This document shows, piece by piece, positions 1-8,375 of a DNA stretch of 64,000 nt. The notes beneath the pieces are model-generated. The model searched no databases and was not told where the DNA came from. It saw nothing but the letters and a program-made list of their open reading frames with translations. Source of the stretch: Cyanobacteria bacterium REEB67 (lineage in GTDB: Bacteria > Cyanobacteriota > Vampirovibrionia > Obscuribacterales > Obscuribacteraceae); contig JAGXAB010000011.1 of assembly GCA_018971775.1 (NCBI GenBank), positions 1 to 64,000 on the forward strand, written 5' to 3'. Position numbers and translations under genes: made by a program. Within the stretch, counting starts at the first letter, position 1. Each line of letters starts with the position of its first letter.

Positions 1-32
1 AAACGCCGACAGCGCATGCGCTGTCGGCGTTT
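1..32 (-). terminator. Palindrome downstream of etfA, probable terminator
   Basis: Bases 1-32 form a perfect inverted repeat, with a stem of up to 15 bp rich in G and C. It lies 38 nt past the etfA stop, where a rho-independent terminator of the minus-strand etfBA unit would be expected. The flank where the U-tract would be lies outside the window, so it cannot be confirmed; on the plus strand the palindrome ends in TTT. Confidence 0.6.
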
Positions 33-69
33 CTCTAAGATTCAAATTTGGCCAGGCAACTGACTTGCT

Positions 70-1044
70 TTAGTTATGCTCGTGCAGTTTGGTGATTTCA
101 GCGGTCAGTTTGGGGACGATTTCCAGTACATCGCCAACAAGGCCGTAGGTGGCGTGCTTGAAGATCGGCGCATCCGGATCTTTATTGATGGCAACAATCA
201 CTTTTGACGAGGACATACCAGCCAGGTGCTGAATCGCTCCCGAAATGCCGCAGGCGATATAGAGCTGCGGACTGACGGTCTTACCGGTCTGACCGACCTG
301 ATGCTGGTGATCGATCCAGCCGGCATCGACGACGGCGCGGGAAGCGCCCAGAGCTGCCCCGAGGCTATCGCACAGAGATTGCAGTACGGGCCAGTTTTCC
401 GGTCCTTTGATACCGCGACCACCGGCGACGACGATCGAAGCTTCGCTGAGCTCAACCTTATTACCCTGAGAAGCCTGTACTTCAGCTACTTTCGCTTTCA
501 CTTCTCCGGAGCTTACCGCCAGATCTTCGACAGCAGCGGTGCTGCCAGCAGCTTCAGCTAGAGCGAAGATATTGGCGCGCAGAGTGATGAAGGCAAGCGG
601 GCTATTGATTTCGTATACGCCGAAGCATTTACCGGAATACATCGGACGGACCGGCAGGAGGCTTGCGCCTTCGCCGCGAATTTCCATTACATCGGCGACG
701 CAAGGAGCGTCAAGACGAGCCGCAGCTCTCGGCACGAAATCACGAACCATCGAGCTGTGAGCGGCAAAGACGTAACGAGGCGAAACGGCTTTGACAGCCG
801 CAGCCAGCGCGTCGGTATACGCTTCGGTGGAATAGGTGGCAAAGACATCGCTATCGGCAACGAGTACTTTTGCCGCATTGTACTTACCGAGATCGGCGGC
901 CAGACCCTTGACGCCGCTGCCAATCAACAATGCCGTCACCGGTTCGCCGCCGGCCTTCCTTACCGCTTCAGAAAGGGCTTCGAGGGAGGCTTTTCTTACC
1001 TGACCGTTGCGGCTTTCGACAAAAACCAAAATACCTGTGGACAT
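70..1044 (-). CDS. etfA: Electron transfer flavoprotein alpha subunit
   Basis: EtfA carries FAD and, with EtfB, passes electrons from acyl-CoA and other flavin dehydrogenases to the quinone pool through ETF:quinone oxidoreductase in the cytoplasm. The N-terminal half is the ETF alpha/beta domain. The C-terminal half has the FAD-binding signature (GGRGIKGPENW, GQTGKTVSPQLYIACGISG and a final INKDPDAPIF). The length of 324 residues is normal. The ATG at 1044 has GGAG nine bases upstream; an in-frame ATG at 1065 has no such site. It is the second gene of an etfB-etfA unit with a 59-nt gap. No partner dehydrogenase or EtfD/ETF-QO is in view. Confidence 0.95.
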   Translation of the reverse strand: MSTGILVFVESRNGQVRKASLEALSEAVRKAGGEPVTALLIGSGVKGLAADLGKYNAAKVLVADSDVFATYSTEAYTDALAAAVKAVSPRYVFAAHSSMVRDFVPRAAARLDAPCVADVMEIRGEGASLLPVRPMYSGKCFGVYEINSPLAFITLRANIFALAEAAGSTAAVEDLAVSSGEVKAKVAEVQASQGNKVELSEASIVVAGGRGIKGPENWPVLQSLCDSLGAALGASRAVVDAGWIDHQHQVGQTGKTVSPQLYIACGISGAIQHLAGMSSSKVIVAINKDPDAPIFKHATYGLVGDVLEIVPKLTAEITKLHEHN

Positions 1045-1103
1045 TTCAACTTCTCCGCTATGCAAAGGATTTACGCTGTGAAAAAAACTTTTGAACCGTC
1101 GCT

Positions 1104-1886
1104 TTAGAGGACGTGTGCTTCCGAACGCAGCAAGCTGACCAGTTCTTTCACTTGAGTATCGACATCACCCTCGAGCTTCTTGCCCTGAGGACGTTCCGGT
1201 GGCAAAAGCATCTCTTTGATTTTGACTTTGACATTGTCACCGCCGACGGTGCCCTTCAATCCAAGAGCAGCGGCGTCTTTGACGGCGATTTCCTTGCGTC
1301 TGGCTGCCATCACACCCTTGATACCTGGATAGCGAGGCTCGTTCAAACCTTTTTGAGCGGAGATGACGACGGGCAGTTTGCCCTCGACGATTTCGTGGGC
1401 GCCTTCGATTTCGCGTTCGGCCTTGAAGGTGGCGCCATCGGTTTCAAACTTGACGACCATTGTTGTCTGGGCCCAACCGAGCAATTCGGCGAGCATCGAA
1501 GGTACTTGCGAATTGTCGCCACCCGAGCCGGTGTGTCCGACGAAAACCGCATCGTATCCGCCTTCTTTAATAGCGGCGGCGAGCACTTTGGCGGTGGAAA
1601 GAGTATCGAGATTGGCGAAATCAGGATCGCTCAAATGGACGGCATTGTCGACACCACGAGCCAGGGCATCGCGCAGGACATCGGTGCACTCAGCGCCACC
1701 GAGTGAAAAAACTGTGGTATCGCCACCGTGTTTTTCCTTTGCCTTGAGCGCTTCTTCGATGGCAAATTCATCGTAAGGGCTGGCGATAAAGCGAACACCG
1801 TTAAAATCGATGTTTTTCTTGTCAGCAGCTAAAGCAATTTTTGTTTCCGTGTCCGGCACGGCTTTTACACAGATGGCAATCTTCAA
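1104..1886 (-). CDS. etfB: Electron transfer flavoprotein beta subunit
   Basis: EtfB binds AMP (FAD in bifurcating types) and pairs with EtfA. The start MKIAICVKAVPDTETKI is typical of EtfB, and a motif like the family signature lies near residues 120-190 (GHTGSGGDNSQVPSMLAELL, then VVEGKLPVVISAQKGLNEPRYP). Translation starts at a TTG with AAAGGAGA seven bases upstream. At 260 residues it has the usual size. It leads the operon with etfA. The classical non-bifurcating role in fatty or amino acid oxidation is likely but cannot be settled from the sequence alone. Confidence 0.95.
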   Translation of the reverse strand: MKIAICVKAVPDTETKIALAADKKNIDFNGVRFIASPYDEFAIEEALKAKEKHGGDTTVFSLGGAECTDVLRDALARGVDNAVHLSDPDFANLDTLSTAKVLAAAIKEGGYDAVFVGHTGSGGDNSQVPSMLAELLGWAQTTMVVKFETDGATFKAEREIEGAHEIVEGKLPVVISAQKGLNEPRYPGIKGVMAARRKEIAVKDAAALGLKGTVGGDNVKVKIKEMLLPPERPQGKKLEGDVDTQVKELVSLLRSEAHVL

Positions 1887-2059
1887 GGCCTAATCTCCTT
1901 TCGACAGGCAAACTTTATGACAGGCGAATTCGTCAAGGCACCGATTATAGGTGCTCACAGAAGAAGATACGATTTTTTACCAGATTCCTTAATCAGCTGG
2001 CTAAAGCCAAACTAAGGTGCCCCTGTGATCTGTCCAGATCGTCATTATTGAGCAGTCGC

Positions 2060-2776
2060 CTAAATCATCGGCTCTTGATTTTTTTTGGTGCGCCCCATCA
2101 GTCCTTCGGGACTGAGATAGCATTTCTCGTTTTCACACCAGGTAATCTGCTCGACGAGCTCGTCGGGGTCGTCGATGATCGTCAAAAGGCCGAGCTCGGC
2201 CTCGGTCAGGTAGCCGCGCGAGACGACCTCGCTACGCAGCCAGTCGATCATCGGCGTCCAGAACTTGGAATCAACGAGGAAGAGTGGAAATTTTTGAATT
2301 TTTTTCGTCTGGATGAGAGTGGTGGCTTCGAAGAGCTCGTCGAGCGATCCATAACCGCCCGGCAAGATGACAAAAGCCATGGCGTACTTGACAAACATCA
2401 ACTTGCGCAAAAAGAAATAGCGAAAATCAACCGACTTCGTTTGAAAGGGATTCGGTCCTTTTTCGTGCGGCAAAATAATGTTCAGGCCGATTGATGTGCC
2501 GCCGGCGGCAAGGGCGCCTTTATTGCCCGCTTCCATCACGCCCGGTCCGCCGCCGGTGATCACGGCAAAACCTCTTTCGGCCAGTTTTTTGGCGATCGTC
2601 TCGGCCAGGATGTAAACAGGATCGGTAGGCAGGGCGCGGGCGGTGCCAAACATCGTCACGGCCGGACCTATCTTCGAGAGTTCATCGAAGCCTTCGACCA
2701 GTTCAGCCATGACGCGAAAAACGCGCCAGGTGTCTTTTACGCTCATCTCGTCAATGACGTATCTGGTTTCCGACAT
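2060..2776 (-). CDS. LOG-family (TIGR00730-type) nucleoside monophosphate phosphoribohydrolase-like protein
   Basis: This 238-residue cytosolic Rossmann-fold protein belongs to the LOG / 'lysine decarboxylase-like' family. Studied members hydrolyse cytokinin riboside monophosphates or other nucleoside 5'-monophosphates. The first signature, GGGPGVMEAGNKGA, begins near residue 75; the second, PGGYGSLDE, is at 139-147, with Ser in place of the usual Thr of PGGxGTxxE. An N-terminal helical part of about 35 residues precedes the fold. The ATG follows a strong GAGGAGA. The gene is probably monocistronic: 107 nt separate it from the upstream holA end, and that gap holds a short direct repeat. The substrate is unknown. 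Confidence 0.85.
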   Translation of the reverse strand: MSETRYVIDEMSVKDTWRVFRVMAELVEGFDELSKIGPAVTMFGTARALPTDPVYILAETIAKKLAERGFAVITGGGPGVMEAGNKGALAAGGTSIGLNIILPHEKGPNPFQTKSVDFRYFFLRKLMFVKYAMAFVILPGGYGSLDELFEATTLIQTKKIQKFPLFLVDSKFWTPMIDWLRSEVVSRGYLTEAELGLLTIIDDPDELVEQITWCENEKCYLSPEGLMGRTKKNQEPMI

Positions 2777-2883
2777 CCTGGTCTCCTCAATTTTTTGAAT
2801 CTATGTTTTTTTTGAATCTAGGGGTCTTTGAAATCTTATGCTATTTGCAGACAGATGCTCGGCGAATTTTATTGAATGGCCAT

Positions 2884-3993
2884 TTATTTGCGCCGGGCCG
2901 GCTCCTTCTTCTCGCGCAGGAAAAATAATTCGAGAGCATGAGTGTCCGGCATCTGTCCAGTTTTGACAAGATTCTCTAGATGGGTCAGCTCGATTCTTTT
3001 TTCTTCGAGAAATTCCAGCGAAACTGAACGCAGTCGCTTCATGTCGTTTTGCAGAGCAAAAGGATGCATTTTCAGCTCCGGCGCAATCATCTTGACTAGA
3101 TCGCCTTCCGGCAGCTCGCGCCTCTGCACGCCGGGACCGAAGGCAGCCTTTTCATTATGATATTTGCAAAGGGCCTTGATCTCCACCCATTTGCCGATGA
3201 AGGTCTGTAAAGTGGCGACGGTGGCCATATTATTCTGCTTGGCCTGCAATTCACGCAGGGCGTTATAGGTCTCTGGTATCTTGCCGGAAAGCCAGAGATC
3301 AGCCAGGCCAAAGATATGAGAATGGTGGGGTGAGAGCGTTTTCACGGCGGCGAGAGTTATGTGCGTTTTGGGCATAACGAAAATCGCCGCTTTGGCGATT
3401 TCGGAAGAAATTTGACGAAGGTTGGCATCAAGACCGTCGACCAGATAACTGATGGCGTCACTGTCAATGGTGGCACCAAAATGCTTGGCTTCTTTCTGGC
3501 ACCAATTTTCCAGTTTCGCCGGGATAGGTGATCCGGGGAAAAATTTCTCCCGTTTAAACTCCTGCAAGTCGGCCGTTTTCGAAACGAGTTTGGAGAGTCT
3601 GAGCGTACTGTCGAAATTGCTGGTCGAGACGAAAATCAAATAGGTACTGGGATGCACCGAAGCGAGCGCCTCGCCCAGGGCATCCTCATTGACAGTCTCA
3701 CGGGCGGCCGTCTTGGCCGCTGTCTTGAGAGCCTTCTTGGCACCGGCAGCAGTGTCATCAGTTTTGCCCGCTCTTTTTTTGGCGAACCAGTCGATGCGAT
3801 CGAGAACGATTACTTTATTGCCCGGCCCGAAGGGTAGCGCCGAAGCCAGATCGACAACGTCCGCCGGGGGCGGATTGTCGTGACGCGCATAGTTGAAGCT
3901 CATCCAGGCCGGATCGAGCAATTTGCTTTTCAATTCATCGAGACGACGATAAAGCTCGAAATCTTCTTCACCGGCCAATATGATTACAGGCAT
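2884..3993 (-). CDS. holA: DNA polymerase III delta subunit
   Basis: HolA is the clamp-loader delta subunit, which opens the sliding clamp for the replicative polymerase. The 369-residue protein starts MPVIILAGEEDFELYRRLDEL, matching the HolA N-terminal domain, and keeps the three-domain pattern with a C-terminal collar helix bundle (LRELQAKQNN, LARRLF-type helices, ELTHLENLVKTG). The ATG at 3993 has AAGGA five bases upstream. A longer reading frame exists, but it runs through phoU in another frame and is not used. The seven-base gap after phoU suggests co-transcription with the Pho cluster. It diverges from E. coli HolA, as is common for this subunit. Confidence 0.85.
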   Translation of the reverse strand: MPVIILAGEEDFELYRRLDELKSKLLDPAWMSFNYARHDNPPPADVVDLASALPFGPGNKVIVLDRIDWFAKKRAGKTDDTAAGAKKALKTAAKTAARETVNEDALGEALASVHPSTYLIFVSTSNFDSTLRLSKLVSKTADLQEFKREKFFPGSPIPAKLENWCQKEAKHFGATIDSDAISYLVDGLDANLRQISSEIAKAAIFVMPKTHITLAAVKTLSPHHSHIFGLADLWLSGKIPETYNALRELQAKQNNMATVATLQTFIGKWVEIKALCKYHNEKAAFGPGVQRRELPEGDLVKMIAPELKMHPFALQNDMKRLRSVSLEFLEEKRIELTHLENLVKTGQMPDTHALELFFLREKKEPARRK

Positions 3994-4000
3994 GAAATCC

Positions 4001-4642
4001 TTAGCGACTGATGCGCTCTCCCGTCGACAGGAAATAGACGCGTTTGGCAATGGAAGCACAGGCATCGCCCATGCGCTCGAGAAATCTGGAGCAAAATAAA
4101 AATTGAGCGCGCATCTGCGCCTTAGCACTCTCCTGCTCGCCGAGATCGGAGAGTAGACGCTTGGAGAGGACATCATGCAGGTAGTCGACATTATTGTCGC
4201 TGTCCATGATTTCCTGCGCTTTCGAAGTTGAGTCGGTGAGGAAGCACAGCAACAATTCCTGCACCATGTGATAAACATGAGCGGCCATCTTCGGCAATTC
4301 TTCCGGTATTTCGATTTGATCTTCCATGGCCCAGGCGGCAAAGCGGGCGACGCGATTGGCATGGTCGGCCAGTCTTTCGAATTTGGCCGAAATCAGCGGA
4401 ATACTGATCAGAGCGCGGATCTCCTTCGGTCCAAAAGTTTCACGCTCACCGAGCAAATCGACGCATTTCTCCTCAATCTCCAGGCAGAGGCGATTGATTT
4501 CTTCTTCCTGTCGCTCAATAAAAGCGAGGTCGGCTCGCCGGTCCCCTTTGAGCAGGCGAGTCGTTTCATAAACCGTCGTCTCGACCATGCGTCCGAGGGA
4601 AAGCACTTCTTCTTTGATTAGTGTTATAGATTCAACCGTCAC
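4001..4642 (-). CDS. phoU: Phosphate-signalling protein PhoU
   Basis: PhoU is a cytosolic two-bundle helical protein that links Pi transport to the PhoR/PhoB pathway and limits Pi uptake. This 213-residue protein has the two PhoU repeats (LALIERQEEEINRLC-like near residues 35-60 and SKAQEIMDSDNNVDYLHDVL near 140-160) with the acidic E/DxxxD metal-binding positions. The GTG start has GAGGGA seven bases upstream. It lies 10 nt downstream of the PhoB-like regulator on the same strand, giving the order kinase-phoB-phoU-holA. No pstSCAB genes are in the window, so the transporter partner must be elsewhere. Confidence 0.93.
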   Translation of the reverse strand: MTVESITLIKEEVLSLGRMVETTVYETTRLLKGDRRADLAFIERQEEEINRLCLEIEEKCVDLLGERETFGPKEIRALISIPLISAKFERLADHANRVARFAAWAMEDQIEIPEELPKMAAHVYHMVQELLLCFLTDSTSKAQEIMDSDNNVDYLHDVLSKRLLSDLGEQESAKAQMRAQFLFCSRFLERMGDACASIAKRVYFLSTGERISR

Positions 4643-4652
4643 TTTTATTCCC

Positions 4653-5396
4653 TCAGTGCTCCCGGCCAGTCATTTTGTGCAGGGCCGGATCCTGCGGCGC
4701 GGGCATATTCAGACGATATCCGGATCTGTGCACGGTCTCCAGTAGGACCGGATTTTTAGGATCGGCTTCCAATTTTTGCCTGAGCCAGCGCACATGCACC
4801 GCCACAGTCTTCGCATCGCCGTCAAAATCGGCGCCCCAGACGCGATCGAGCAGAGCTTCGGTCGTCAGAGCCCGATCGACATTTTGCATCAATACTTTTA
4901 ATAGGGCAAATTCGCGGGGCGAAAGCTCGATATTTTTGGCGTAGTAAGTGACGCGCCGAGCGTCCTCGTCGAGGATCAGCGGGCCGAGATCGATGCGCCC
5001 TTTATGAGAACGAGCCTTGTCCTTGAGCGATCGGCGGATCAGCGCTTCCAGACGGGCGAGCAGCTCGACCATCGAAAAGGGCTTGACCAGATAATCGTCG
5101 GCCCCCTTCGAGAGACCATAGGCGATGTCTTGAGGAGTGGCGCGGCCGGTGAGCATGAGTACAGGCAGATCGGCATTTTGCTCACGCAACATGGCGCAGA
5201 TGTCCGGGCCTTTCATGTCGGGCAACATCCAGTCGAGGATGACCAGATCGGGCAGATATTCGGTAAATTTGCTCAGGGCGACGGCGCCGCTGTTGTACGC
5301 CTGGACAATGAAACCATGCCGGGTCAAATTGTAGGTGAGCGTTTCTACGATCGTTTCGTCATCATCGACGATCATGATTTTGATCTTGCTTGTCAC
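4653..5396 (-). CDS. phoB: PhoB-like OmpR-family response regulator
   Basis: A 247-residue regulator with a receiver domain (residues 5-120; acidic pocket D11-D13, phospho-acceptor D55 in VILDWMLPDMKG, Lys in VKPF) and a winged-helix DNA-binding domain (about 140-235, ending HVRWLRQKLE...VHRSGYRL). Its place between a PhoR-like kinase and phoU supports a role as the phosphate-starvation activator. Its GTG start overlaps the kinase stop (GTGA), so translation is probably coupled. The symbol rests on gene context plus OmpR/PhoB-class architecture; sequence alone does not separate PhoB from other OmpR-class regulators. Confidence 0.85.
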   Translation of the reverse strand: MTSKIKIMIVDDDETIVETLTYNLTRHGFIVQAYNSGAVALSKFTEYLPDLVILDWMLPDMKGPDICAMLREQNADLPVLMLTGRATPQDIAYGLSKGADDYLVKPFSMVELLARLEALIRRSLKDKARSHKGRIDLGPLILDEDARRVTYYAKNIELSPREFALLKVLMQNVDRALTTEALLDRVWGADFDGDAKTVAVHVRWLRQKLEADPKNPVLLETVHRSGYRLNMPAPQDPALHKMTGREH

Positions 5397-6085
5397 GACT
5401 TAATATTCTCCCGATTACTGACCGGAAACTCGAGGGTAAACCTTGAACCATGACCTTCTTTAGAGTTGACCGAGATTTTAGCACCATGCAGATCGGCGAT
5501 ATGTTTGACTATCGATAAACCAAGACCGGTGCTGCCCCTCGTCCGGCCGCGGTCGATGCGATAGAAACGCTGGAAAATCTTGGGAATTTCGACTTCGGCT
5601 ATGCCGATGCCACTGTCCTCGACTTCGATAATCGGCGGTATGCCACCACCGCGAATAATCACGGTACCGCCTTCGGGCGTGAATTTGACGGCGTTTTCGA
5701 TCAGGTTGATTAAGACCTGATTGATTTGATCGAGATCGGCCATCAGCACAAAGTTTTCCGGTACGTTCATGACGACTTTCACTTTTTTTGCATCGGCCAG
5801 TTCACGCGTGGTCTCGACGGCATAGAGGGCACGTTCGTGTATATTGACGCGTTCGAAACGCATGTCGAAAAGCGGTGCCTGCAATTTTTCGTGCGAGAGC
5901 AGATCATCGACCAGATGCTGAAGACGCTGCACCTCCTCTTTGGCACGACCGAGCATGCGCCTGGCAGTAAAAGGATCTTCAACGGCGCCGTCGAGCAAGG
6001 TCTCGACCAGGAGCTTGATGTTTGCCAGCGGCAAACGTAGCTCGTGAGACACTTCAGCAATAAAACTGTCTTTATCTTCGTTCAT
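5393..6085 (-). CDS. PhoR-like sensor histidine kinase without sensor or membrane domain
   Basis: Only the kinase core is present: a DHp helix with SHELRLPL (phospho-acceptor H14), an N-box NLIENAVKF, a G1 box DSGIGI, an F box FQRFYRIDRGRTRG and a G2 box GLGLSI. At 230 residues it starts 13 residues before the acceptor His, so there is no room for the transmembrane segments, Cache or PAS domain found in PhoR. The ATG at 6085 lies only 73 nt from the divergent gpmI start. The Shine-Dalgarno sequence is weak. It overlaps phoB by 4 nt. Sensing may come through PhoU or another partner (inference). Confidence 0.88.
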   Translation of the reverse strand: MNEDKDSFIAEVSHELRLPLANIKLLVETLLDGAVEDPFTARRMLGRAKEEVQRLQHLVDDLLSHEKLQAPLFDMRFERVNIHERALYAVETTRELADAKKVKVVMNVPENFVLMADLDQINQVLINLIENAVKFTPEGGTVIIRGGGIPPIIEVEDSGIGIAEVEIPKIFQRFYRIDRGRTRGSTGLGLSIVKHIADLHGAKISVNSKEGHGSRFTLEFPVSNRENIKS

Positions 6086-6158
6086 CTAATTTGATTGGGA
6101 CGACGATCTCCATGCATTAGAATCTTACTGGAAACGGACTTAAGAGGCGGTATTAATT

Positions 6159-7730
6159 ATGGGACCGGTTGTACTGGCAATCCTTGACGGCTGGGGAATA
6201 ACAGACGAAAAACGCGGCAACGCCATTTTGCAGGCCAAAACGACAAACTATGACCTACTGAAATCTCGCTATCTCTTTACTAAACTACAAGCTTCGGGCG
6301 AATTCGTCGGATTGCCGAAGGGCTTGATGGGCAATTCGGAAGTGGGGCATCTGACAATCGGCTCCGGAAGAATCGTTACGCAAAAACTGACGCTTATTTC
6401 CAACACCATGGACGACGGCACGTTCTACACTAATCCGATTTTGATGGAAGCCGTGCAAAAAGTGAAAGCGGCCGGCGGCACGCTCCACATGCTCGGTCTT
6501 GTCTCGGACGGTTGCGTGCATTCGAGCCCTGATCACCTCGATGGCTTGATCGAACTGGCCCGGCGCAACGATGTCAAAAGAGTCGTCTTCCACCCGATTC
6601 TCGACGGTCGAGACACACCGCCGCGATCGGCGCTGCGCTTCATGCGCGAATTGAGCGCCAAATTGAAAGAAAGACTACCGGCGAGTGGCCACATCGGTGT
6701 TGTCTGCGGACGTTATTACGCCATGGATCGCGACAAGCGCTGGGAGCGCGTCGAGCCATACTACCGAGCCCTCGTGCTCTCCGAAGGCAGACGTGCCGAA
6801 TCCGCTATGGACGCAGTCGAGACGAGCTATGGCGAAAATGTCGGTGACGAATTCATCAAACCATTTATCATCGAAGACATACCTATAAATGATGGCGATT
6901 CAGTGATTTGTTTCAATTTCCGACCAGACCGGGTCCGCGAAATCAGCCGGGTATTGACTCAGAGCGATTTCAAGGAATTTCCTCGACCGAAGACGCCGAA
7001 GATTTATTACGCCTGTCTCACCGAATATGATGCATCGCTCAAACTGCCTGTGGCCTTTTCACCCGAAGTTTTGCCTTCGCAGGACCTGCACAATACACTG
7101 CCTGAGATATTTGCCTGCCATCATATCGGCCAGCTGCACATGGCTGAAACTGAGAAATATGCCCACGTCACCTATTTCCTCAACGGCGGCAAAGAACCAC
7201 CGGTGGAAGGCGAGCAGCGATCGATGGTGCCATCCTTGAAGGTGGCCACCTACGATCTCGCCCCTTCGATGCAAACACCTCTTGTCTGCGACATGGCTTG
7301 CCAAGCGATTAAGTCGGGCAAATATCCCTTCATAGTCCTCAACTTTGCCAATCCGGACATGGTCGGTCACACCGGCATGATGGAAGCAGCCGTCAATGCG
7401 GTGCAATCAGTCGATACCGCCTTTGGTGAACTTTTGTCAGCAATTCAAGAGGCGAATGGCACCCTTGTTGTAACGGCGGATCACGGAAATATCGAACAAT
7501 TAATTGATTTGAGAACCGGAGAGCCGCATACAGCCCACACGACGAACCCGGTACCGCTTGTAGTGGCAAGCTTCCAAAAACCCCAGGACGACCCACTCGG
7601 TCTGGTCAATGGCAACAAAAAAATATTGCAACCTGGCGGTTTGGCCGACGTCGCACCGACATTGCTTGCTATCATGGGTCTGGACAAGCCGGCAGAGATG
7701 ACCGGGCACAGTCTTATATCAAAGGCATAG
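6159..7730 (+). CDS. gpmI: 2,3-bisphosphoglycerate-independent phosphoglycerate mutase
   Basis: GpmI interconverts 3- and 2-phosphoglycerate in glycolysis and gluconeogenesis in the cytosol. The 523-residue protein has the alkaline-phosphatase-superfamily core with N-terminal metal site AILDGWG, nucleophile Ser in GNSEVGH, substrate motif HPILDGRDTPPRS and C-terminal metal ligands NFANPDMVGHTG and VTADHGNIE. The length is normal. The ATG follows an AAGAGGCGG element. It is transcribed divergently from the Pho kinase gene. The partner glycolytic enzyme enolase is encoded about 30 kb away at 37.8-39.1 kb. Confidence 0.97.
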   Translation: MGPVVLAILDGWGITDEKRGNAILQAKTTNYDLLKSRYLFTKLQASGEFVGLPKGLMGNSEVGHLTIGSGRIVTQKLTLISNTMDDGTFYTNPILMEAVQKVKAAGGTLHMLGLVSDGCVHSSPDHLDGLIELARRNDVKRVVFHPILDGRDTPPRSALRFMRELSAKLKERLPASGHIGVVCGRYYAMDRDKRWERVEPYYRALVLSEGRRAESAMDAVETSYGENVGDEFIKPFIIEDIPINDGDSVICFNFRPDRVREISRVLTQSDFKEFPRPKTPKIYYACLTEYDASLKLPVAFSPEVLPSQDLHNTLPEIFACHHIGQLHMAETEKYAHVTYFLNGGKEPPVEGEQRSMVPSLKVATYDLAPSMQTPLVCDMACQAIKSGKYPFIVLNFANPDMVGHTGMMEAAVNAVQSVDTAFGELLSAIQEANGTLVVTADHGNIEQLIDLRTGEPHTAHTTNPVPLVVASFQKPQDDPLGLVNGNKKILQPGGLADVAPTLLAIMGLDKPAEMTGHSLISKA

Positions 7731-7801
7731 ACAAGGCTTATCGAAATCTGTTAAAACCAAAAATGTTGTGGCTTTATTTAAGCGATACTCAAGTCAAGTA
7801 G

Positions 7802-7830
7802 TTTTACTTGGCAAAAATTACAGGTATAAT
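7802..7830 (+). promoter_or_regulatory. Sigma70-like promoter candidate for the lipoprotein gene
   Basis: TTTTAC at 7802-7807, a 17-nt spacer and a perfect TATAAT at 7825-7830. It lies 112 nt upstream of the lipoprotein ATG and 71 nt past the gpmI stop, so it could give the lipoprotein its own transcript. Confidence 0.5.
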
Positions 7831-7941
7831 TCAGGCGATTTCAGGTGGGCAAAACTTACTAACTTTGCCTCCAATTATCAGTCTGAGAGAGCCGTTACTG
7901 GCGCTAACTCATCAGGGATTAGAAGGAGACGAATCGATCTT

Positions 7942-8214
7942 ATGTTGAATCTTAAAAACTTGGCCCTCGCCGGCGCTAGCATCGCCCTTGTGGCTTCTCT
8001 CGCTGCTTGCGGCGGAAGTACCGAATCTACCAGCACAACCACCACAACTGGCGCTGGCACAGGTACTGACGCAGCTGCTACGAGCGCTACAACTGCCACC
8101 ACGACCGACACCACCACTACCACCGCAACTGGTACTGGCGCTGCCGCTCCTGGTACTGATGCTGCTGCTACTGGTACTACAACCACAACAACAACATCAA
8201 CCGAATCCCACTAG
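7942..8214 (+). CDS. Small Thr/Ala-rich lipoprotein, function unknown
   Basis: A 90-residue precursor. Residues 1-22 are a lipoprotein signal peptide with one Lys at position 5 and a lipobox ending SLAAC, so C23 is the predicted lipidated residue. The mature part of 68 residues is almost wholly Thr, Ala, Gly, Ser and Asp, with no large hydrophobic residues, and is probably an unstructured chain standing off the membrane. AGAAGGAGA lies upstream of the ATG at 7942. A frame open further upstream begins at 7768 but has no signal sequence, so the shorter start is preferred. A strong terminator follows. No family is recognised. Confidence 0.75.
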   Translation: MLNLKNLALAGASIALVASLAACGGSTESTSTTTTTGAGTGTDAAATSATTATTTDTTTTTATGTGAAAPGTDAAATGTTTTTTTSTESH

Positions 8215-8239
8215 TAAGGGAATTGGTTCGAAGTAATGG

Positions 8240-8270
8240 AAACCCTCTCAGGAAACTGAGAGGGTTTTTG
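8240..8270 (+). terminator. Rho-independent terminator after the lipoprotein gene
   Basis: An 11-bp perfect stem (AACCCTCTCAG / CTGAGAGGGTT) with a GAAA tetraloop, followed by a run of T. Confidence 0.95.
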
Positions 8271-8375
8271 TTTGGTAAGCTGCTACAAATGCATGCGGCC
8301 AAAGACGCATAAAAATGTGTATTGAACGGATTTGTGAAGTTCAATGAAAATAGCGAACAGGTTTAAATTCAACTA

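Noticed and set aside
1-32. Perfect 32-bp palindrome as an attachment site or operator
   Set aside because: Its place right after etfA and its long GC stem fit a terminator. There is no integrase or tRNA next to it.
2789-2821. Direct repeat TTTTTTGAATCTA, twice
   Set aside because: Short, A/T-rich and unique to the LOG gene upstream region. No array or mobile element is implied.
4001-4362. N-terminal extension of holA into phoU
   Set aside because: The extension reads phoU in another frame. The ATG at 3993 has a good ribosome site and begins the HolA fold.
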